In this document: positions 6,716-12,030 of the stretch, in pieces
Layout of the letters: every line of letters begins with the position of its first letter
How positions within the stretch are numbered: position 1 is the stretch's first letter
DNA from: Desulfovibrio sp.
GTDB lineage: Bacteria > Desulfobacterota > Desulfovibrionia > Desulfovibrionales > Desulfovibrionaceae
DNA: 12,030 nucleotides
NCBI GenBank assembly: GCA_031275955.1
Contig: JAISNZ010000121.1
Location: 1-12,030 of the forward strand
Direction of reading: 5' to 3'
Made by a program: the position numbers and the translations under genes
Notes under the pieces: generated by a model
The model's input: only the letters and a program-made list of their open reading frames with translations
What the model was told of the DNA's origin: nothing
Database searches by the model: none

Positions 6716-6778
6716 TAGAGCGAATTACCATTGAAAATGTGTACTTCGCTCTGCAAGGATTTGCCGGCAAACCCTTGC
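6716..6778. repeat. Double-palindrome element, copy 2
   Basis: Same layout as copy 1: GAGCGAATTAC (6718-6728) with GTACTTCGCTC (6741-6751), then GCAAGGATTTGC (6753-6764) with GCAAACCCTTGC (6767-6778). In the second stem a C-G pair of copy 1 is replaced by A-T, a paired change that preserves the stem. In the first stem, the G·U of copy 1 becomes G-C. Each stem also carries one mismatch. Confidence 0.8.
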
Positions 6779-6896
6779 CCCGAAGTGCCCACAATGGAGG
6801 CGCTTTTGCCCACAATACGGACACTTTCCGCCAACAAAACCGCCCTTTCCCTCCTTTGGAAATCAGCGCCCCTTGTCCCCCAAGCGTTTTTCCGTC

Positions 6897-6912
6897 TGGC
6901 ACGAAATTGGCT
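6897..6912 (+). promoter_or_regulatory. Putative sigma-54 (-24/-12) promoter
   Basis: TGGCACGAAATTGGCT matches the -24/-12 consensus TGGCACG-N4-TTGCW at all but one position. The invariant GG and GC are separated by exactly 10 bases. It points toward the AAA+ regulator gene, about 225 bases upstream of its ATG. If used, transcription would start near 6923 and read through two strong hairpins. I identified no upstream activator site. Confidence 0.55.
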
Positions 6913-6985
6913 AGAGGAGAAACACCGATAACCGTAAGGTTCTCCTTACTCCCTCCTTACCCGCGCAATGCGGGGCTGAAACGGC

Positions 6986-7023
6986 GTCTCTGCCGCCCGC
7001 GGCGAGCAGAGGGCGGCAGAGAC
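6986..7023 (+). promoter_or_regulatory. Leader hairpin 1 (13-bp perfect stem)
   Basis: GTCTCTGCCGCCC (6986-6998) pairs perfectly with GGGCGGCAGAGAC (7011-7023) around a 12-nt loop. It lies between the putative promoter and the regulator start, so it would form in the 5' leader RNA. No U-tract follows directly. Confidence 0.55.
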
Positions 7024-7038
7024 CCGGTCTCTTCTGTA

Positions 7039-7069
7039 ATTCCCGCAAGGATTCCCTCCTTGCGGGAAT
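7039..7069 (+). promoter_or_regulatory. Leader hairpin 2, terminator-like
   Basis: ATTCCCGCAAGGA (7039-7051) pairs perfectly with TCCTTGCGGGAAT (7057-7069) around a 5-nt loop, followed seven bases later by a TTTT run. It resembles a weak intrinsic terminator. It could attenuate read-through into the regulator-proBA genes or end a short RNA begun at the putative promoter. Confidence 0.5.
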
Positions 7070-7137
7070 GCTGTCCTTTTGTTATCTCCGGAAGCTGTGG
7101 ATTGAAACCCCTCCGCAGCCGATTCCTTGAGGACACT

Positions 7138-8457
7138 ATGCCCCGGACCCCCCTGCTGACCGAGGAAATCCTCCGCCAGCTCGCATCCGCTTGCTCCCAG
7201 CTTGCCGACGGCGACTACACCGGGGCAAAGAGCCTCTTTTCCCTGACCGAATCCGGCAAATATCCCCCGGAGGTCACCGCGCTGGCGGAATCCTTCGGTC
7301 TCATGCTGGTCAGGGTGGAAGCCCGGGAATTCGAGCTGGGCAAAACCGTGGCCGAACTGGACGCCGCCTGCAAAAAACTGGCCCGCGGCAAGACCTCCCT
7401 CTCGCGGGAAAACCGGAAGCTCCGCGCCGTCCTGGAAAAACACGCCAAGGCGGAGCGGATCGTGGGCAAGAGCAAGGCCCTGCGGACTCTTCTGGATCAG
7501 GCCGCCCTTGCCGCCGGCGTCAACTCCACCCTCCTGATCACCGGGGAAACCGGGACCGGCAAGGGAATCATGGCCCGGCACATCCACTACGCCGGTCCCC
7601 GGGCCAAAGAACCCTTCGTGGTCGTCAACTGCGCCGCCATCCCCTCAAGCCTGCTGGAAAGCGAACTTTTCGGCATTGAAAAGGGCGTGGCCTCCGGCGT
7701 GGACGCCCGGATCGGCCGCTTTGAGCAGGCCTCCGGCGGCACCCTCTTCCTGGACGAAATCGGCGATCTCTCCCCGGAGAGCCAGGCCAAGATCCTCCAC
7801 GTCCTGGAGAGCAACACGGTGGAACGCCTCGGCGTACGGACCCCCCTGCCCGTGGACGCCCGGATCATCGCCGCCACCCACCGGGATCTGATCACGGCTT
7901 CCTCCCGCGGCGAATTCCGCTCCGATCTCTTCTACCGCCTCAACGTCATCCACCTGCACATCCCGGCCCTGCGGGAACGGGTGGAAGACATCGCCCCCCT
8001 GGCCCGCTTCTTCCTGGAAAACTGCGCCCTGCGCAATCCCACCCCGGCCCGCTCCATCAGCAGGGAGGCCCTGGCCATCCTGGAAGCCTACCCCTGGCCC
8101 GGAAACATCCGGGAACTGGCCAACGAGATCGAGCGATCCGCCCTCCTGGCCGCCGCCGGGGCCATAGAACCTTCCGACCTCTCCGCGGCCCTCCTCTCCC
8201 GGCGCCTCCCCCCTCCCTCCCGGAACCAGGGACTCCCCCCTCCCCGCCAGGAACGGGAGCGTCCCCCCCTCCCCCAGGACCGGGATTTTCCCTCCCCTGA
8301 GCCGGCGGCCCCCCCTTCCCTGGACCTGGCCGAAACCGCCCTGCTGCGCCGGACCCTGGCCCATGCCGGGGGCAACAAGTCCCGGGCGGCCCGCCTTCTG
8401 GGCATCAGCCGCGAGGGCCTGCGCAAAAAACTCAAGCGCTTCAACCTCGTCCCCTGA
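7138..8457 (+). CDS. AAA+ bacterial enhancer-binding-type regulator, atypical GAFTGA loop
   Basis: A DNA-binding transcription regulator of the sigma-54 activator superfamily, 439 aa. Residues 1-110 are a helical N-terminal region with a likely coiled coil near 60-105; no receiver, GAF or PAS domain is evident, so the input signal is unknown. The AAA+ domain covers about 113-350: Walker A GETGTGKG (136-143), Walker B LFLDEIGD (203-210), and SDLFYRLNV (262-270). The sigma-54 contact loop, normally GAFTGA, reads GVASGV at 183-188. A proline/arginine-rich linker (about 354-394) precedes a Fis-type helix-turn-helix (411-439, GGNKSRAARLLGIS). The ATG at 7138, with GAGG 6 nt upstream, fits the start of the recognisable protein. 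proB starts 16 bases after the stop, so the regulator probably heads a proBA transcript. Whether it still activates sigma-54 polymerase is uncertain. Confidence 0.9.
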   Translation: MPRTPLLTEEILRQLASACSQLADGDYTGAKSLFSLTESGKYPPEVTALAESFGLMLVRVEAREFELGKTVAELDAACKKLARGKTSLSRENRKLRAVLEKHAKAERIVGKSKALRTLLDQAALAAGVNSTLLITGETGTGKGIMARHIHYAGPRAKEPFVVVNCAAIPSSLLESELFGIEKGVASGVDARIGRFEQASGGTLFLDEIGDLSPESQAKILHVLESNTVERLGVRTPLPVDARIIAATHRDLITASSRGEFRSDLFYRLNVIHLHIPALRERVEDIAPLARFFLENCALRNPTPARSISREALAILEAYPWPGNIRELANEIERSALLAAAGAIEPSDLSAALLSRRLPPPSRNQGLPPPRQERERPPLPQDRDFPSPEPAAPPSLDLAETALLRRTLAHAGGNKSRAARLLGISREGLRKKLKRFNLVP

Positions 8458-8473
8458 GCCCGAGGACCATCCC

Positions 8474-9595
8474 ATGACCCAGGGAAAAACCATGGTCGTC
8501 AAACTCGGCACCAGCGTCCTGACCAGAGGCACCCCCCGCCTCAACCAGGCCCACATGATGGAACTGGTTCGCTGCTGCGCCAGGGCCCGCCGGGACGGAC
8601 ACCGGATCATCCTGGTCTCCTCCGGGGCCATCGCCGCCGGGCGGGAACGCCTGGGCCATCCCTCCCTGCCCCCCACCGTGGCCTCCAAGCAGATGCTGGC
8701 CGCCGTGGGACAGATCAGGCTGATCCAGACCTGGGAACGCCTGTTTTCCATCCACGAACTGCGCATCGGCCAGATGCTCCTGACCCGCGCCGATCTGGAA
8801 GACCGCGAACGCTTCCTCAACGCCCGCGACATGCTCCAGGCCCTTCTGGAAAACGGGATCATCCCCGTGATCAATGAAAACGACGCCGTGGCCACGGCGG
8901 AAATCAAGGTGGGCGACAACGACAATCTCTCCGCCCTGGCCGCCATCCTGGCGGATGCCGACCTTTTGCTCCTGCTTACGGATCAGGAGGGACTGTATAC
9001 CGCCGATCCCCGTTCCCATCCCGAAGCCCGGCTGATCCCGACGGTGGAACGCATTGACGAGACCGTCCACCGTCTGGCCGGGGGCGGCGGCTCGGGCCAG
9101 GGAACAGGCGGCATGATCACCAAAATCCAGGCCGCCCGGGTGGCCGTCCGGGCCGGCATATCCGTGGTCATCGCCGACGGGTCCGACCCCGGAATCATGG
9201 AAGAGATCCTGGCCGGCCGGAGCGCCGGGACCTTCTTCTCGGCCGAGGCAAGCCCCCTGGAACGCCGCAAACGCTGGCTCTACGGGGCGCCGCCCGCCGG
9301 GGACCTGACCGTGGACGCCGGCGCGGCCGCGGCCTTGACCAAGGGCAAGCGATCCCTTCTGCCCAAGGGCATCACCAGGGTCTCCGGCGCCTTCTCCCGG
9401 GGCGAGGTGGTGCGCATCCTGGACCCCTCGGACGGAGAACTCGCCAGGGGCGTGGCCCGATACAACAGCGACGCCTTAAGTCTCATCGCCGGCCGGCACT
9501 CGGCGGAGATCCGGACCGTTCTGGGCTACGCCTACGGCTCCGTGGCCGTGCATCGAGACGACCTTATCCTCACAGGAGACCCTCATGGACACTGA
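8474..9595 (+). CDS. proB: Glutamate 5-kinase
   Basis: This enzyme phosphorylates L-glutamate with ATP to gamma-glutamyl phosphate, the first step of proline synthesis in the cytoplasm. The product is 373 aa, full length for the family. The amino-acid kinase domain (about 5-260) shows VVKLGTSVLT (8-17), SSGAIAAG (49-56), NENDAVA (134-140), GDNDNLSALAA (147-157) and GTGGMITKIQAA. A C-terminal PUA domain follows (about 277-365). The ATG at 8474 has GAGG 8 nt upstream; a longer open frame reaching 8363 lies inside the regulator gene and is rejected. It overlaps proA by 11 bases, which fits the usual metabolic pairing, since the labile product is handed straight to ProA. In this family feedback inhibition by proline is common, but nothing in the sequence alone settles it. 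Confidence 0.97.
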   Translation: MTQGKTMVVKLGTSVLTRGTPRLNQAHMMELVRCCARARRDGHRIILVSSGAIAAGRERLGHPSLPPTVASKQMLAAVGQIRLIQTWERLFSIHELRIGQMLLTRADLEDRERFLNARDMLQALLENGIIPVINENDAVATAEIKVGDNDNLSALAAILADADLLLLLTDQEGLYTADPRSHPEARLIPTVERIDETVHRLAGGGGSGQGTGGMITKIQAARVAVRAGISVVIADGSDPGIMEEILAGRSAGTFFSAEASPLERRKRWLYGAPPAGDLTVDAGAAAALTKGKRSLLPKGITRVSGAFSRGEVVRILDPSDGELARGVARYNSDALSLIAGRHSAEIRTVLGYAYGSVAVHRDDLILTGDPHGH

Positions 9596-10856
9596 ATCTT
9601 CCCCTGTCCGGCGGCTGGGCCGGGAGGCCAGGGCGGCCGCCCCGGCCGTGGGCGCCCTTTCCGGCAAGGAAAAAAACGCCCTCCTCCTCTTTCTGGCCGA
9701 TGCCCTGGAAAGCCGGACCGATCCCCTGCTCGCGGCCAATGCCGGGGACGTGGCCGCCGCCCGCGAGGCCGGTCTGCCCGAGGGGCTCCTGGATCGCCTG
9801 CTCCTCAATCCCGGACGGCTGCGGGACATCGCCGCCGACACGCGGGCCGTGGCCGCCCTGCCCGATCCCGTGGGCGAAGTCCTGGACGGGCGCTCCCTGG
9901 ACAGCGGACTCTTCCTGATCCGCCGCCGCGTTCCCCTGGGAGTGGTGGCGGCCATCTACGAGGCCCGGCCCAACGTCACCGTGGACATCACGGCCCTGTG
10001 CCTGAAGACGGGCAACGCCGTCATCCTGCGCGGCGGCAGGGAAACGGCCCGGACCAACGCCGCCCTGCTGGAGATCATCCATACGGCCCTGGCCCGGCAC
10101 TCCCTTCCCGCCGCGGCCGTCCAGGCCATCAGCGATCCGGATCATTCCCTGGTGACGGAACTCCTGCGCCTGAACGATTATGTGGACATGCTCATCCCCC
10201 GCGGGGGCGAGGCCCTGCAACGCCTGTGCCGCGAAGAGTCCCGCATCCCGGTGATCACCGGCGGCATCGGCGTCTGCCACATCTTTGTGGCGGCAAGCGC
10301 CCGCCAGAACGAGGCCCTGGCGGTCATCGAAAACGCCAAGGCGCAAAAACCCAGCGCCTGCAACGCCGTGGAAACCATCCTGGTGCAACGCCCCATTGCC
10401 CGGGAATTTCTTCCCAAACTGCACGGACGCCTGGCCCCCCTGGGAGTGACCCTGCACGCCGGGGAGGCGGCCCGCCCCCTGTTCGCGGCCGCCTCCATCC
10501 GCCTGCCCCCCGTGGCCGAGGGAGACTATGACCGGGAATGGCTCAGCCTGGACTGCAACGTGGAGGTGGTGGAAGACCTCGAAGCCGCCCTCCTGCATAT
10601 CCGGACCCACGGGACCGGCCACTCCGACGCCATCCTCACGGAGGACATGGATCAGGCCGGGGAATTCACCCGGCGGGTGGACTCCGCGGCGGTCTATGTC
10701 AACGCCAGCACGCGCTTTACGGACGGGGGGCAGTTCGGCCTGGGGGCCGAGGTGGCGGTGAGTACCCAGAAACTCCACGCCAGAGGACCCGTAAGCCTGG
10801 AAGGACTGACCACCTCCAGGTGGATCGCCACAGGGCGCTATAGCCTGCGGGCCTGA
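9585..10856 (+). CDS. proA: Gamma-glutamyl phosphate reductase
   Basis: An NADPH-dependent enzyme that reduces gamma-glutamyl phosphate to glutamate-5-semialdehyde, which cyclises on the way to proline. The product is 423 aa, the normal family length, with an aldehyde-dehydrogenase fold. Visible marks are VPLGVVAAIYEARPNVT near residue 115, the glycine-rich LRGGRE segment, the conserved VDMLIPRGG block, and the catalytic cysteine C259 in SACNAVETIL. The C-terminal GGQFGLGAEVAVSTQKLHARGP signature is intact. The ATG lies within the proB 3' end, 6 nt after AGGAG. The pair is probably translationally coupled. A G/C-rich inverted repeat begins 24 bases after the stop. No proC is in the window, so the last pathway step is encoded elsewhere. 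Confidence 0.97.
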   Translation: MDTESSPVRRLGREARAAAPAVGALSGKEKNALLLFLADALESRTDPLLAANAGDVAAAREAGLPEGLLDRLLLNPGRLRDIAADTRAVAALPDPVGEVLDGRSLDSGLFLIRRRVPLGVVAAIYEARPNVTVDITALCLKTGNAVILRGGRETARTNAALLEIIHTALARHSLPAAAVQAISDPDHSLVTELLRLNDYVDMLIPRGGEALQRLCREESRIPVITGGIGVCHIFVAASARQNEALAVIENAKAQKPSACNAVETILVQRPIAREFLPKLHGRLAPLGVTLHAGEAARPLFAAASIRLPPVAEGDYDREWLSLDCNVEVVEDLEAALLHIRTHGTGHSDAILTEDMDQAGEFTRRVDSAAVYVNASTRFTDGGQFGLGAEVAVSTQKLHARGPVSLEGLTTSRWIATGRYSLRA

Positions 10857-10880
10857 AGCGGCAGCGCGGCTGTATTCTCT

Positions 10881-10935
10881 TTGAGGGGGCCGCGCCCCGG
10901 GGGGGCAGCGCCCCGGGGGGGCAGCGCCCCCTCAA
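10881..10935. terminator. G/C-rich inverted repeat between convergent proA and mobA
   Basis: TTGAGGGGGC (10881-10890) pairs perfectly with GCCCCCTCAA (10926-10935), enclosing a G/C-rich tandem repeat that can pair further. It lies where plus-strand proA and minus-strand mobA converge, and its right arm contains the mobA stop codon (10932-10934). A two-way transcript end is the simplest role, though no U-tract is present on either strand. The outer arms match the hairpin at 5036-5060. Confidence 0.5.
10893..10924. repeat. Two tandem 16-bp units inside the inverted repeat
   Basis: The unit CGCCCCGGGGGGGCAG occurs at 10893-10908 and 10909-10924, with a third partial start at 10925. Each unit is itself nearly palindromic (CCCC/GGGG). 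Confidence 0.8.
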
Positions 10936-11567
10936 GAAAGGAGATCGGCGTTCCCCCGGAGCATTCCCTTCTGGCGCCGGAGGACAAAGGAAAGGTCCGC
11001 CGGAGTATTGATATTGAAAAAATACCTGTCATTTTCCGGCTTGCAGGCAATATGCCGCTGCGCCTTCTCCGGGAGCATCAGGCCTGTTTTCAGGAGTCCG
11101 AGGGTGATGCCAGCCTGAAAATACGGCAGCGCGCCCTGTTCATAGACGGCGACAAGAAATTCGACGCGCCCGCTTTGGAAATTTTTATAGGCTGTGAGCA
11201 AGGTATCCGGTGTGCCCCGCGCTCTCGCCTCAAGCAGGGTTTCCAGTACGGGGCGGGTCATGAACGGCAGATCGCAGGGGAGTACAAGGCATGCCCTCCC
11301 GCTGTGCTCAAGGGCGGCGGCTATGCCGCCCGCCGGGCCGAGTCCGGGATCCGGAATATGCCTCCATCCGGAAACTTTCCGGCCCGCGATCACAACTTCT
11401 CCGCAGACCGCGCGCAACAATCCCGCGGTGCGCAGCAAAAGGCAGGGTTCGCCCTCTCCGTGCAATTGCAGTAAGGCCTTGTCCCGGCCGAGGCGGAGGC
11501 TTTTGCCTCCTGCAAGCACCACGCCGACAACGCCCTCCCGGCTATGGGCCGATCCCGTCGCCTGCAT
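10932..11567 (-). CDS. mobA: Molybdenum cofactor guanylyltransferase
   Basis: MobA transfers GMP from GTP to molybdopterin-bound molybdenum, giving the guanine dinucleotide form used by many anaerobic oxidoreductases such as formate dehydrogenases and nitrate/DMSO-type reductases. The product is 211 aa, normal for the family. The nucleotide-binding signature LAGGKSLRLGRDKALL (18-33) is present; the more usual Met in RMG is Leu here. DPGLGPAGGI (73-82), LPCDLPF (96-102, metal-binding Asp at 99) and the late NINTPADL motif are also present. The ATG at 11565-11567 follows GGAGG at 9 nt. It starts 34 bases after the Fe-S protein stop, so the two are probably cotranscribed. Its stop codon lies inside the inverted repeat at its 3' end. 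Confidence 0.94.
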   Translation of the reverse strand: MQATGSAHSREGVVGVVLAGGKSLRLGRDKALLQLHGEGEPCLLLRTAGLLRAVCGEVVIAGRKVSGWRHIPDPGLGPAGGIAAALEHSGRACLVLPCDLPFMTRPVLETLLEARARGTPDTLLTAYKNFQSGRVEFLVAVYEQGALPYFQAGITLGLLKTGLMLPEKAQRHIACKPENDRYFFNINTPADLSFVLRRQKGMLRGNADLLS

Positions 11568-11601
11568 GTTTCAATCCCTCCATAAAGGTGGTTTTGCTGA
11601 A

Positions 11602-12030
11602 TCAGGCCTCCTTCCTGAAGGAGAAGCGGAGCGCGCGGCCTTTTTTCCGGCAGGCGTCCACGCAGTCCCCGCAATTGCTGCATTGCAGACGCTGTTTGAG
11701 ATCCGCCGAGCGCGGATCCAGATCCAGAGAACAGTGTTCGCGGCAGGGCCGCTTCCGCCGGGCGCAGGTGCAGGATTTTCCCCTGAAGCGCACCCGCAGG
11801 CGGCCGGGCAGGATGGCCCCGGCCAGGCTTATCAGCACGGACTGGGGGCAGAGGTACAGGCACCAGAAGCGCCGACCGGACAGGAACTCGGCGGCAAGCA
11901 GGGCGGGGATAACCAGCGCGAAGGCAAGGACTTCCCGGTAAAAGACGGCATGCTGCAAGGCCCGCGAATACCATCCGGGCATGGACAGCTGGTTGAGCAG
12001 CGGCACAGGGGCGAAGAGGAATACGGCCAG
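11602..12030 (-). CDS. Membrane-anchored 4Fe-4S protein, NapH/NosR-like, partial
   Basis: The 3' part of a gene whose 5' end lies beyond the window: the frame stays open to base 12030, giving 142 visible residues. It shows two probable membrane segments (about 34-50 and 58-76 of the visible part) flanking the motif RFWCLYLCPQSV, typical of polyferredoxin-like NapH/NosR relatives. Two cytoplasmic cysteine clusters follow: CTCARRKRPCREHC, with unusual CxCx6Cx3C spacing, and CSNCGDCVDAC, a standard Cx2Cx2Cx3C iron-sulfur motif. The likely role is electron transfer between membrane quinols and a redox enzyme; the partner is not visible. A GTG at 12004-12006 could serve as a start but has no clear ribosome site. 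mobA follows 34 bases downstream, suggesting use with a molybdoenzyme. Confidence 0.8.
   Translation of the reverse strand: MAVFLFAPVPLLNQLSMPGWYSRALQHAVFYREVLAFALVIPALLAAEFLSGRRFWCLYLCPQSVLISLAGAILPGRLRVRFRGKSCTCARRKRPCREHCSLDLDPRSADLKQRLQCSNCGDCVDACRKKGRALRFSFRKEA

Larger units (their letters stand above)
6479..7137. other. 659-base non-coding region between divergent genes
   Basis: It separates the minus-strand exported-protein gene from the plus-strand regulator gene. It contains two copies of a double-palindrome repeat, a small G/C hairpin, a -24/-12 promoter match and two 13-bp hairpins, each listed separately. An open frame runs from 6739 into the regulator gene, but its translation begins inside the repeat and has no domain-like sequence. 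I see no RNA gene of a known family. Confidence 0.6.

Noticed and set aside
6590..6778. Possible CRISPR-like repeat pair
   Set aside because: Only two imperfect, internally palindromic copies 126 bp apart, with no array and no cas genes.
6589..6837. 82-codon minus-strand frame with repeated GFAGKS..HIFNGNSL
   Set aside because: The protein repeat only reflects the two DNA palindrome copies; no ribosome site or domain supports it.
6739..7137. N-terminal extension of the AAA+ regulator
   Set aside because: The frame is open but starts in a repeat and has no domain-like sequence; the ATG at 7138 has a good ribosome site.
7645..8946. Long minus-strand frames over the regulator and proBA (also 9570-10778)
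   Set aside because: Opposite strand of genes with clear catalytic motifs; composition is typical of antisense shadows.

Overview
The window is GC-rich, densely coded bacterial DNA. The gene families and the G/C-rich hairpins at gene ends suggest a Desulfovibrionaceae-like anaerobe (Desulfovibrio/Bilophila type). That placement is an inference from style and gene content, not from a marker gene. I recognise eleven protein genes. I see no rRNA, tRNA or CRISPR array.

Left part (196-4948, minus strand): a compact five-gene operon. In transcription order it encodes a CysO/MoaD-type sulfur-carrier protein, a ThiF/MoeB-type activating enzyme fused to a rhodanese domain (MoeZ architecture), a family 2A encapsulin shell protein (SrpI type), a SufS-like cysteine desulfurase with an N-terminal extension typical of encapsulin cargo, and an EpsC/CysE-type serine O-acetyltransferase. 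Three junctions overlap and the fourth has a 15-base gap, so translation is probably coupled. Together the genes look like a sulfur-handling nanocompartment. The desulfurase would release sulfur from cysteine inside the shell, while the carrier/E1/rhodanese pair and the acetyltransferase link that sulfur to carrier-bound thiocarboxylate chemistry and cysteine precursor supply. Shell plus desulfurase is a known encapsulin class. The linked carrier and E1-rhodanese genes are the less familiar part. The first 195 bases are an AT-rich flank.

Middle (5036-7137): paired hairpins separate this operon from a minus-strand gene for an exported protein with a cysteine-paired helical head and a very long Pro/Ala/Ser-rich tail. 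Upstream of it is a 659-base non-coding region. It holds two copies of a double-palindrome repeat, a good -24/-12 (sigma-54) promoter match, and two strong hairpins leading into the next gene.

Right part (7138-10856, plus strand): a sigma-54-activator-like AAA+ regulator with a non-canonical GAFTGA loop lies 16 bases upstream of proB, and proB overlaps proA. ProB and ProA make glutamate-5-semialdehyde for proline synthesis.

Far right (10926-12030, minus strand): mobA (molybdenum cofactor guanylylation) lies downstream of a partial membrane-anchored 4Fe-4S protein that runs off the window edge. A G/C-rich inverted repeat sits between the convergent proA and mobA genes and overlaps the mobA stop codon.
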